64,000 nucleotides of DNA, from NCBI RefSeq assembly GCF_000210295.1, contig NC_026737.1, positions 1,178,001-1,242,000 on the forward strand, read 5' to 3'. A program made the translations under genes and the position numbers. Below, in pieces: positions 24,041-33,443 of the stretch. Below the pieces are notes generated by a model. The model saw nothing but the letters and a program-made list of their open reading frames with translations. It had not been told where the DNA came from and did no database searches. Numbering within the stretch: the stretch's first letter is position 1; each line of letters begins with the position of its first letter. The DNA is from Trypanosoma brucei gambiense DAL972 (taxonomy: Eukaryota > Euglenozoa > Kinetoplastea > Trypanosomatida > Trypanosomatidae).

Positions 24041-24472
24041 TTATTTATTTATTTATTTTCTCGACCACTTGATGAGGGTATGTTCACTTTGCTTTGTTTA
24101 CCCGATTGCTGTTCTTACCGTTCACTTCATCACGTCTGTCTGTCTGTCTGTCTCCTCCCTGCGGCGGCAGCCGCAAGCACACAAGCGATAGTCTCCCAGC
24201 TCAGCACCGCTCGTGGCGATAATAATAATAATAACAACAATCAACGCTTCTCCGATGGTAGCGGCCGTAATAATGAGAATGATGCGAGCAAGAAAACAAT
24301 AAAGAATAATTTGATCCACAGCGTGAAGCAGTCGTGCATGACTTCCGTCCGCCATCGGATGTAGCATTGCACTGAAGCTCGAACACTCGAAAAATCGCGA
24401 AGACGGCGGTAGACGTACTGTGCACCCACGTGGAAGCTATAACTGCCAATCACCCCCTTACTTACACACACC
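22616..24472 (-). other. Intergenic region with microsatellites
   Basis: About 1.9 kb with no credible gene. It contains a TA plus ATTT repeat at 24009-24058, a TCTG tetramer run at about 24137-24152 and several A-runs. It presumably holds the 3' UTR of the gene at 24473-26944 and the 5' UTR of the zinc-finger gene. Confidence 0.55.
24009..24058. repeat. TA array followed by ATTT tetramers
   Basis: About 14 TA units run into five to six TTTA units. Confidence 0.85.
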
Positions 24473-26944
24473 TTACTCTAATATTAAAGACGGCGCGCTG
24501 AGCATCTTCGCCATAGCGACGCGTCCCAGAGCATCTTCATCCCGGCTGTCATCATCCTCACGGTCAAAAGCCGCATCGTAATGCATGGCCGCCACGTAAT
24601 ACTTGTCTCGCTCTAAGTCCAGATCTTCCCCTCCATCCTCCTGAGCCTTGATATCCACCAACATTTTTTCCAGCCGGCGCTGCTGCCCAACAAAGCGGGG
24701 TGTGACACCGATGAAATACCGCATGCCATCATGTTCGACACGACGAATTATATAGCGATCCACACGGAGTGGTGCGCCCGTTGTGGGGTCACGGACCCAG
24801 TGATCGTCCTCCTCAGCGGCATCGCGAGTCTTGAGCGAGATTATTTTTATCCATGAAAGAAGAACCTCTTCCACATTGGTTGCCCGGTAGGCCACACCGT
24901 CCTGTTGCTGTTGTTGCTGACGCCTCTCGCCAGGAGCAACGGAGGGACCATCGCGATCAAAAGGAAAACACACCCAAAAAGCATTCGAAGGCGCCTCGCC
25001 TGGGTCTTGTAACAGCACATTACTCGGATGATTGCTCGTATAGTTCACTGGAGGGCTTTTCTGCTCAGCAGGCGTCGCCGGCTCCAGGAGTGTGGATGTG
25101 CTGTTCAGGCTCTTCTTGGTGTGTGGAAAAGTCATTTCAAGCGACGTGCCGGAATTACTGCCGGGCGTCTTACATGGTGAACCCCTCCGCTGGCGATCGC
25201 CGATCTCCGCAGGAGTGCTGCATCGGAGAACGTCACCCTGATAGAGCCCCATACTCGGCATGTCCTCGGCCACAATGAACACATCATTGGCGAGCTCTGG
25301 CTCCGGCATTGGCATACCACCGCGTAACAAACCACGGTAATTCCACGGGCGTGGTATTGGCAAAAGACTGTTGTCAACCGTCTGCGTCAGTTGCTGCGCA
25401 AGCATAAGACACCCCCGTCGGGCGTATGCGGCACTCGCCCAAATGCACAGCCGACCATCTTCTACCCACATGCGGAAGCGGTTCCGTCGTGTTGCCAGAA
25501 GCGATGCAGCCCGAAACGCTTCACGTTGCGGGCACGAGTTGGGTGGCCCACCGCCCGCAGAGTCGGAGGCGCCATCAAACACCCACGGCGGGACGCGCAC
25601 ATGTGACATACTCGTAACGGAGGGATGTGTTAGTGGCGTCGCCTGCACATTCACGCCTGACACGAGGAGTATAGGAATGGTGCCATCGGGATTAGTGTTG
25701 TGTGCAGGGCGGAGCTTCAGCGACTGCGCCTCCGACGGATCAAGGAAAAGTCGCTGCTGAGAGACGACACCGGGTACATCTTCTTCAAAAAGGTACAGTA
25801 TATCTGCGTCACAACGGGAGGATGCCTCCACCGCGTCGTGAACGCTATCAGTACTTGGAGATGAGCTTGTACTACTACCACTACTGTTCGCGCTACAGAA
25901 ACTGCGGCGCTTCCCACCAGCGTTCAACAAACTACGAAGTCGCACTCGCATCTCCCGCACAAACTGCAGCATCGGGATGTTTGATATGGGAGTTCGAAGA
26001 ATCATGGGGATCATCGGAATGTACGGAGCCCGAATTTGAGCCTCAATGCACTGTCGAACGTACATGTGGACAGCAAGCATCACCACGTTTCCCAATATCT
26101 GATCACCGACATCCTTGTCAACGAACATTGTCGCCTTCAGCATGTGCTGCTCTACTACTTCCCCGTGTACAGTGATGGATATGGTGGAGGGAAGGAGCCC
26201 AAACATACCGAGTACCTTAACCGTCGAGCCAAGAAACTCAACCCCGGCGTCCGGAGCAGACTTATGTGCCTCCGAACGCGACACAATCGCACATGGAACT
26301 GGCCGAAGATAATAGGCACTCGGTGAAGTTACGTGCGTACCGAACTCATTACAATGCGTGTGTTGCTCCCTTCCCTTTACGTATGCCAGAGCGTCGTTGT
26401 AGCCGTTGGCAAAAGCCCCTGGACCGAATCCAAAATACTCTTCATATGAGTCACCAAATGCAGCTCCATACTCCTGCGGATGAGGCGATTTGTACTGTTG
26501 TTGTCTTTGTTGGTGGCGCTGCTGCTGCTGGATCTGCTTTTTGTACCTCTCTCGCAGCCCTTCATCTGTCTCAGACATGCAACACTCTGTCTCTCGCACG
26601 AGTCTTTGGTATAAACCTGATATGTCGTCTGTGAAAAGAGTCTCCACACGTTTATCTCTCGCGAGGCTCCCTGGACTGTCTAAATCCGCGTTATTGGCGT
26701 GAACCGTCGTCTGGCAGTAGTAGTCAGATTCCCTGTCCGTATCTGCGGAGCGCACCGCCCGGTAGTAATACTTGGCTGTACGGTGGTGTCTCGCCTGGAA
26801 CAGACGCTCAAACAGAGGGCAGCTCTCACTCGGAAAAAATTCGGTTGTGAGGGGAACTAATATGACTTCGCTCCGCCTATTGCGCCCATGGCGATGGCTG
26901 TACAACCCACGCCGTTGTGTCTCCCTGCTCGGAAGTGCTCCCAT
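24473..26944 (-). CDS. MGxxPSRE-family protein, copy A (unrecognised, predicted N-myristoylated)
   Basis: An 823-residue protein from the ATG at 26944; the GTG two codons further upstream is not needed. It begins MGALPSRETQRRGLY. Gly2 and Ser6 fit the N-myristoyltransferase consensus. Next comes the block shared with two other genes in this window: EVILVPLTTEFFPSESCPLF (about 27-46), then a TDEGLRERY segment, then YYLRPVPCAIV and the hydrophobic VKVLGMFGLLPS. A middle helical region contains IPMLQFVREMRVRLRSLL. The C-terminal module near residue 730 reads YIIRRVEHDGMRYFIGVTPRF. There is a Gln run near 690 and an acidic tail. No enzyme motif, signal peptide or transmembrane helix is evident. 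I do not recognise the family. Membrane anchoring by acylation is inferred from the N-terminus only. Confidence 0.85.
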   Translation of the reverse strand: MGALPSRETQRRGLYSHRHGRNRRSEVILVPLTTEFFPSESCPLFERLFQARHHRTAKYYYRAVRSADTDRESDYYCQTTVHANNADLDSPGSLARDKRVETLFTDDISGLYQRLVRETECCMSETDEGLRERYKKQIQQQQRHQQRQQQYKSPHPQEYGAAFGDSYEEYFGFGPGAFANGYNDALAYVKGREQHTHCNEFGTHVTSPSAYYLRPVPCAIVSRSEAHKSAPDAGVEFLGSTVKVLGMFGLLPSTISITVHGEVVEQHMLKATMFVDKDVGDQILGNVVMLAVHMYVRQCIEAQIRAPYIPMIPMILRTPISNIPMLQFVREMRVRLRSLLNAGGKRRSFCSANSSGSSTSSSPSTDSVHDAVEASSRCDADILYLFEEDVPGVVSQQRLFLDPSEAQSLKLRPAHNTNPDGTIPILLVSGVNVQATPLTHPSVTSMSHVRVPPWVFDGASDSAGGGPPNSCPQREAFRAASLLATRRNRFRMWVEDGRLCIWASAAYARRGCLMLAQQLTQTVDNSLLPIPRPWNYRGLLRGGMPMPEPELANDVFIVAEDMPSMGLYQGDVLRCSTPAEIGDRQRRGSPCKTPGSNSGTSLEMTFPHTKKSLNSTSTLLEPATPAEQKSPPVNYTSNHPSNVLLQDPGEAPSNAFWVCFPFDRDGPSVAPGERRQQQQQQDGVAYRATNVEEVLLSWIKIISLKTRDAAEEDDHWVRDPTTGAPLRVDRYIIRRVEHDGMRYFIGVTPRFVGQQRRLEKMLVDIKAQEDGGEDLDLERDKYYVAAMHYDAAFDREDDDSRDEDALGRVAMAKMLSAPSLILE

Positions 26945-27963
26945 ATTCACTTCAAACAGCCCACGTGATGATATGAGCCCAACAATTTATCCCCGCTCCT
27001 TCCTCTCTCTCTCTCTCTTTACGTCTCGCCTCGATCGCGTACTCTCTCGTTGCCCAATTAAAAATCAATAACAAAATCAATGACGATGATAATAGTGATA
27101 GCTGCGCCGATGCGCAATTTCACTTCGTTTTCCCTCTCCCCACCCCTCCTCCTGCTCTCTGTTATTCTTTTCAAAAAAAAATCGGAGGACAACTCTTCGT
27201 CTCCCTTTTCCACGTTTGGAGTGTCTCAAGCGGCACAAGAGTCGAACAGTCACGTTACCTCAACGTAAAGAGTAAAAAGATAACCAGGAAGAAAAGTCAA
27301 AAATAAATAAATCAAAAAGCTAAACGAACTTCAAAAGGTGGGACAAGCAGAAGCGAAACTTAAAAATACTGACTGCCCTTGGCCCCGTTTGCCCTTTGTA
27401 TGGAGGTTGATTTGAAGCCCTTAATCGTGAAATTTTAATTAGTTCTCTCGCACTCGCGCTCTCCTTTCCTCAATTTGAAGCTGAAGAAACCCCTTTCGCC
27501 ACGTTCGACTGCCTAACCGGAAGCAGTTGTTAGGATGTCGGGATGAAACAGTTATATATATATATATATATATAGTTACCCTGCGGTGACAAGGGAACAA
27601 CCAGCAGCGCAAACGCGGAAGGAGACGCTGAACTCTCCCTCTCCCTTATATTGCAAGTTCTTCCGTCAGTCCTGGTACTTGAAACGGTAGAAACAGATGC
27701 AATAACAAAAAATGTTGTTTATACCGTTACTTACTTTTTCTTTTTATTGCTTTGGCCCAAATTAGACCTCTTAAGTTTAGATGCTTCTTGTCCTCTATCC
27801 CCCTCCTCACCTTCCTCCCCCGCTGCCAGAAAAGCAAAAATATGTCTCGCTTGTCCCCCTCAAATCCGGCTGTTCAAAGAAAGGTAACAACAAAACGTAT
27901 TAAGATACAAATTATGAGCGTATGCTACGTGGGAACACGTCACTCCCCGAACTCTACACACAA

Positions 27964-28002
27964 ACACACACACACACACACTCTTTCTCTCTCTCTCTCT
28001 CT
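27964..28002. repeat. Compound CA then CT microsatellite
   Basis: About nine CA units are followed directly by about ten CT units. Confidence 0.85.
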
Positions 28003-28378
28003 GCCTGTTTCTTTGAGTGGGTGAATGAGTGGCAAAGGGAATACTTGGTTGGCTGGTTGTGGGGCCTGACCCAACCCCACTCCGATGATAACTTGTCTGT
28101 TTGCTCGTTTTCCTTGCTTATCCACTCTCGGTTGTGGTTTTGTGTTATTATTTTTCCTTTAATCGTTTCTTGTAGATTACGTCCAGTTCCTTCCCCGTGC
28201 ACGCTAGTCTTCAGAAACTTTTTGTTCTGTTTTCAATTACTTTTGTTTGGTCCAGTGCCGCAGGACTTTGCCTGCTCCTCGTTCTATTGAGCGCAACGAC
28301 CTCTTTCAGTTCAGAGGAGGTCTATTGTGGATAGGAGTGTGAAAAAAAAAAAAAGAGCGCAGAAATAGGGAAACGAGA

Positions 28379-28680
28379 ATGTCTTTCGGCAAAGGTATCA
28401 AATACAGCAACATGTTCAGACACACGGCGTCGAAGGTAAAGAAGGGCGTGCAGCAGCGGGTGATGACTAACCAGTCATCAAAACAAACAGAAGCAAACGC
28501 GCTCCGAGGGACTTTAACCTCACTCTTACCCCATCGACAGTCCCGTTCCCCCCCCCCCCTCGCAAAGTTAATTGCGTTCGGTTCGCTTGCCACACGCGCG
28601 ATTTTACAGTTCATATTAACGGTAACGAAAGCGACACTTGGGATGACATCAACCACTATCTTTGTTTGCACCAGTGGTGA
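28379..28680 (+). other. Candidate plus-strand coding remnant broken at a poly-C run
   Basis: The ATG at 28379 opens a protein-like start (MSFGKGIKYSNMFRHTASKV and on). After a 12-C run at 28548-28559 that frame becomes unconvincing. The frame one base back instead reads RKVNCVRFACHTRDFTVHIN and NESDTWDDINHYLCLHQW to a TGA at 28680. One extra C would join them into about 100 residues. It is antisense to the gene unit, so expression is doubtful; it could be a decayed gene or chance. The Lys-rich amphipathic start vaguely recalls BAR-domain N-termini, which is not enough for a call. Confidence 0.25.
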
Positions 28681-29225
28681 TTTCACCGACGTAACCACAC
28701 GATTAAATTCGACAGTCCCGCAGAGTCATTTTCTTTTGTCTCATTTCCACTCATGCATCCTTCATAAGCACTGCTTCATGACCTTCATCCGCTAATGTCA
28801 CCGCACAAAGAGCAGATGCATCTTGTTAAATGATCAGCGAACCGAACACAGCGGGCTGGGCCCAAGCATCAGAGTGGTAATACACCCGATAGGGTGAAAC
28901 AATAGCGTAAACGGGGGAAGTTGTTGATGACATTAGCAGCATGCTATATCATTACCCTCATGAGAAATAAAAGAATTGGACACACTTCACCGGTTTGCCA
29001 TAGCCCTGAACGCGCACATAAATTCACAAATAAACATGCAGTGTACAAATAGAGGGTGAAGGATAACACAGCAGTGAGGGAGCAAGAAACTGACTGAGAA
29101 ACTCAAAACACGGTGTCGCGTGCACTCACCTTCTCAACAGCTCCTAACCCATGCACTACTACAAAATGACAGAAGGACCCTCCACCCTTTGGTTTCTCCA
29201 CTGCAAAGTTACTTTGTTTGTCCAA

Positions 29226-32200
29226 TCAGTTATTGCACTTATCCAGCTCCTCCCGCAGACATGGTGGGCACCACTGCAATTGCTGCAGGTCCTGACGCAA
29301 AGCTTGACACTCGAAGGCAGTTAGCGGTCGTTGGCGCAAATATAGCCTGGCAATCCCCTCGACCAGGTTCTGCAAAATTCCTTTTTTAATTGCATTGCTA
29401 CCGTGCGCAGGCCCACCTGGGCCGTAAAACTCTACCGAATGAAGTACCTCTGTAAAGTTTCCCAGGTCCCACTGCGCCGTAGCTGATACCTGTGTATTGT
29501 CACAAAGAAGGCTCCCCGACGCCGCCCACTGGTTTAATAATTTGTTATCGTAGCCATGGGCACTGGAAACAGCGGGGTTGCTACGAGCCGCAGTGGAGTT
29601 ACTACCCGAATGGTGAGGAATAGGAGCTTCGGTTACTTCAAAATCACTCGATGATGTGAGGCAGTAAGTGCTCCCCTCGAGTAGAGTATTTGAAAGGAGT
29701 CGAGCAATGGAGACAGCAGCGGTCGGCTCACAGGCTGTGCACGTTATTGCAAGTGCTACAAACAGGCAGTATTCCATCGAGACCTCCTCATGCAGTGGAA
29801 TGGTCGAGGCGAGCGCTTTGAGTACGTCTGACGCCGAGGTCGCAATGAGTCGGCCCGCCCGCGGTAGCACACCTGTACAGAGTTCATGCAGCAAGCGTTT
29901 AACTTCTTCATCGGTGCGTACCTCGGCTTCCTCCCACTTATCAAATGAGTGACATGATGAAATCGCCCACCTTAGTGTGTGACACAGAATGAGGTCCCAC
30001 TGCAAAACATCCTTCATGCGCTGGTGCATACCGAGCGTTCGGTGTACCCACCCACACCATACGCCTTTTTCTCTCAGATCCTCATCGTAGAGGGGAAAGA
30101 GGAACCAGGGCCATCTGGTCTGTGCGACTGCTCTGCGCAGACTCTCCGCTAAGGTCACAGTTGGCTCGACAAATGGATCAATAACAGCAGCCTCGTCAGC
30201 GATGGTGACATCTTGGAGTCCAAGAATTGCATCTATTAATCCTGGGGCAACATCCTGACCGTGCTTGGTGAGGAAAATACTATGCAGGAGGAAGGTCTCA
30301 GCAATGTGCAGTTTCTGTGTACGGGCTCGGCTACTACTGTTCTGGGCGCAACTGTCACGTTGCTGTTGTTGACTTACCGTGGAGCCGCCACCAACAGCAG
30401 AGGTGCCGTGCACGCCTCGTCGCATAAGTTGGACAACTTCAACCATTGTACACAACTCGTCTGGGAGCAAGCGCCCCATCACGTCCTTCAGGCCCAGGCA
30501 CTTCTCCTCGAAACTAGTAGCTAGAGCTGTTGCGTAACCCACGGGCACCTCCCACTCGGTCATGTGCACGAGACCAGTAAAGGCGGCGGCAAGTCGGACG
30601 CGAGCGTGCGTTAGTGATGCCCAACATGCCCCAACAAGCTCAATTTTGTTAAGGCATATCTTACCATCCTCGCCACCACCGACGGTGGTCTTCACGTTTC
30701 TGGTGTTCAGCAAGTCTAACGGAAGCGGTGTGTGCCTCTTGCTGCTTAAACGGAGAAAGGCATATTGAAGACCCTTCGACGTCAGGACCTTTGCCGCCAT
30801 GAACTCTTTGAGACGAGATTGCGTCTCATGTTCCGTTCCAAGAAGGAAAAGCAGGTCATCCGACCCCGCATACAACGTAAAATACGTTGCGAGGTAGTGC
30901 ATGGACGACAGCGCGGCCAGTAGGGAGACGAGATGGCCCGTTTCCTCACCATTTGCAACACCAGTCTCGGCTACTGTGATGTGCGCTTGAATGGTGCGCA
31001 CTGCGGCACGCGCCAAATCGGCGGCAAAAACCTCCATCGTGGGGAAGACACGCCCCACCCCATCCCCTTCGGAGCTCGACGCGAGAAGCAGCCACATTTC
31101 TGCTGGTATTCCTGAGCCCAGAACCGTGGCAGAAAGCAGACCCTCAGCCGTGTCGTTGAACAGTCCCACAAATCCCTGCCGCACAGCGGCCCTAACCACG
31201 AGAAACGCAGCAAGGCATCCCACAACATCGTGCGGCGATCGGGCCTGCTCCACAGGTATACTGCAAACAAACCTGATGAAGAGCATCAGCGTCTCGTGCA
31301 GTGCCGGCAGCAGTGTAGCGCAGGTCTGTTGTAACCGCAAAACATGCCGAAGAACAAGCAACTCCTCCACCACGCCTGAAACCGTTTCGCTTCCCAAGAG
31401 CACAGACCTTAGTCGCTCCCTCACAAAACGAACAAAACGTGGATCACTCGCCACGCGAATAGCCACATTGGGAAGAAGCAGCACCCCACTGCCTAAGAGC
31501 AGACGAGAAGCCAGTGTACAAGGTATTAAATTTAGTGAGTCTAGCACCGCCTTCGTCATTCCTAATCTTTCCAGGGCGTTACCCTTGTCTTCCCCGCTTC
31601 GCATACATTCCGAAAGCTCTGCAAAAGTCATGTCATTACACTCGTTTGTTGAGATTTCTGCTAAGTCTGTCGGTGGGCAGCCGATTTCTCCTATGGCCTC
31701 CTCCACCTCCATCGTTGGATCGAAAAGAAGCAGCACAAGGCACTCGGCAGCGACCCGGCAGGGCAAAGCGTGGCCAGCAGAAGCAAGCTCATTGATTATC
31801 AGGTGGAGTAATTGTGCACATTCTGTGCCTGTGGTAAAAAGTTCTCGAAGTGGCCTGTCCACTAAAAGGCGGGCACGAAGAGCCTCCATTGCGCACTCAC
31901 GGTGCTTCCGAACTGTACTGCGAAGGAACTGCAGAAGCAATTCCACGTATAGCTCCCCACTTGGCACTTCAGGATGGCTCACACACGTCCCAGCAGGGGC
32001 CGCATTGCACGTATTAAGTGGCACGGTATAATACCCGCATTCAAGATTCTCAAAATCCTTTGGATCCCATTGGCGTTGACGTGACATGCAATCAATGGCA
32101 CCAAAACCTCTATCTGCGGAAATGGAAGCCGCTTCGATGTTACCGCTAAACCCGGGTTGCACGTGGGCGGTAAACCCACTAGTAGTAATAGAGGAAAACG

Positions 32201-32468
32201 TTGCCGATTTGGTAGTTTTCATAGGCATCCGGCCGTCGTTGGGATCACCCTCACACTGCATTTCCGTGGCGTTATTTCCATAAAATCGATTGGGGTCAAT
32301 GTGCGGGAATGCCCTCCCAACAACAGCTTGAATGGGACGCAGAATCGAACGCCCCTTTTCAATATTCCCGTTGCCTGATGAGGAGTTTTTAGAAGTTCCC
32401 CCTTCAACAATACCCGTCCGCTCAACTACATCTCCGTATAGGACGATACCGCTTGGCTCCTCAACCAT
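29226..32468 (-). CDS. Large unrecognised, mostly alpha-helical protein
   Basis: A 1080-residue protein from the ATG at 32468 (MVEEPSGIVLYGDV). The GTG just upstream is not a likely start. After about 170 polar residues the sequence is dominated by leucine-rich amphipathic helices, for example ECLVLLLFDPTMEVEEAIGE, VEELLVLRHVLRLQQTC and LLPALHETLMLFIRFVC. The pattern recalls HEAT/ARM-like helical repeats, although I cannot define repeat units with confidence. There is a short Gln run (QQQQ) near 730 and no signal peptide or transmembrane segment. It sits between copies A and B of the MGxxPSRE family but shares none of their motifs. Length and uninterrupted frame make the gene certain; the function is unknown. 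Confidence 0.85.
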   Translation of the reverse strand: MVEEPSGIVLYGDVVERTGIVEGGTSKNSSSGNGNIEKGRSILRPIQAVVGRAFPHIDPNRFYGNNATEMQCEGDPNDGRMPMKTTKSATFSSITTSGFTAHVQPGFSGNIEAASISADRGFGAIDCMSRQRQWDPKDFENLECGYYTVPLNTCNAAPAGTCVSHPEVPSGELYVELLLQFLRSTVRKHRECAMEALRARLLVDRPLRELFTTGTECAQLLHLIINELASAGHALPCRVAAECLVLLLFDPTMEVEEAIGEIGCPPTDLAEISTNECNDMTFAELSECMRSGEDKGNALERLGMTKAVLDSLNLIPCTLASRLLLGSGVLLLPNVAIRVASDPRFVRFVRERLRSVLLGSETVSGVVEELLVLRHVLRLQQTCATLLPALHETLMLFIRFVCSIPVEQARSPHDVVGCLAAFLVVRAAVRQGFVGLFNDTAEGLLSATVLGSGIPAEMWLLLASSSEGDGVGRVFPTMEVFAADLARAAVRTIQAHITVAETGVANGEETGHLVSLLAALSSMHYLATYFTLYAGSDDLLFLLGTEHETQSRLKEFMAAKVLTSKGLQYAFLRLSSKRHTPLPLDLLNTRNVKTTVGGGEDGKICLNKIELVGACWASLTHARVRLAAAFTGLVHMTEWEVPVGYATALATSFEEKCLGLKDVMGRLLPDELCTMVEVVQLMRRGVHGTSAVGGGSTVSQQQQRDSCAQNSSSRARTQKLHIAETFLLHSIFLTKHGQDVAPGLIDAILGLQDVTIADEAAVIDPFVEPTVTLAESLRRAVAQTRWPWFLFPLYDEDLREKGVWCGWVHRTLGMHQRMKDVLQWDLILCHTLRWAISSCHSFDKWEEAEVRTDEEVKRLLHELCTGVLPRAGRLIATSASDVLKALASTIPLHEEVSMEYCLFVALAITCTACEPTAAVSIARLLSNTLLEGSTYCLTSSSDFEVTEAPIPHHSGSNSTAARSNPAVSSAHGYDNKLLNQWAASGSLLCDNTQVSATAQWDLGNFTEVLHSVEFYGPGGPAHGSNAIKKGILQNLVEGIARLYLRQRPLTAFECQALRQDLQQLQWCPPCLREELDKCNN

Positions 32469-33443
32469 CACACTTATGCCCTAATCGTTAATACTCGTGT
32501 AATACAGCCCCAAGCGCCCGTGTCGCACACCCGACCGCGTGCAGATACGTATCAAGAGGGAGCAACAAAAGCGGATAAAACAACAACAATAACAATTATT
32601 ATTATTATTATCGTTGTTTGCATCCGTGTAGTGAAACAAAGGAACAAAGAGGGAGAAGGTGAATTTGTTGAAGGATCACCTGGAATAAAATGCGTAGAGA
32701 GAAACACCGAGGTGGAAGGAGGGTACTCCGTTTCCTCAACGCACTGCTGCAACTCAAAATCATTTAAGTAATATAGTGCGGCAAGTTGAGAATATCACAG
32801 TTAAACCACGTAAAAAAAAAAAACAACAGAATTGGGCGATCAAAACAAAAATGGAATCACACGTGTGCAACTGAGCAGTACAATTTCAAAATGACAACAT
32901 TTAAACCTCTTATACCTGTGGAGGGAGGTTATGTTACAACGAAACAAAAAATGGTAAAAGAGTAAGGGGAAGGGCAGTCCCAAGTAACGTGTTCGTTCAC
33001 CTCTGCCCTATTGTGTCATTCCGGTTCCTTGCACGTCGTCTCGTTTTCCACAAGGCTCCGCATGGTGCTGTGACATCCCTTCACAGACAAAAGAGAAAAA
33101 AAAACACAACAATTTCGGAGAGAGTATTTACGTCGTTCGGTATCGAACACCTCTCCGGTATCTGAGGGGCTCACACACAAAAATAAACTTTTACATACAA
33201 CTGCTTTTTTATGCAACAACGGATAGTGATTGCAGCAATATTTGAAAGCAAAACAAAAACAAAGAATGAAGCAGCCACAACAAGGACACGGTGGTTTGTT
33301 TCCCTCCTCACACGGTAACTCAGTAAAGGAAAAAATCGGGAATCCATAAGCACGCAAGCAGATTAATAGCATCTCCTTTTATTATTTGCCCATCCAACAA
33401 CCGCAAATCTTTTCCCCTTTGCCAATTCATTTTATCTAACTCA
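32469..33443 (-). other. Intergenic region, UTR sequence
   Basis: About 1 kb. It contains a TTA repeat (32596-32611) and several A-runs. A 118-codon Cys/Phe-rich minus-strand frame (33016-33372) has no features of a real protein. Confidence 0.5.

Larger units (their letters stand above)
26945..29225 (-). other. Intergenic region with microsatellites
   Basis: About 2.3 kb between the 1080-aa gene and copy A. It contains a TA repeat (27554-27574) and adjacent CA and CT arrays (27964-28002). A plus-strand open stretch at 28379-28680 is listed separately. Otherwise it looks like UTR sequence. Confidence 0.5.

Noticed and set aside
33016..33372. 118-codon Cys-rich minus-strand frame between the 1080-aa gene and copy B
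   Set aside because: Cysteines are irregularly spaced, the rest is Phe/Leu runs from T-rich UTR, and no homologous pattern is recognised.
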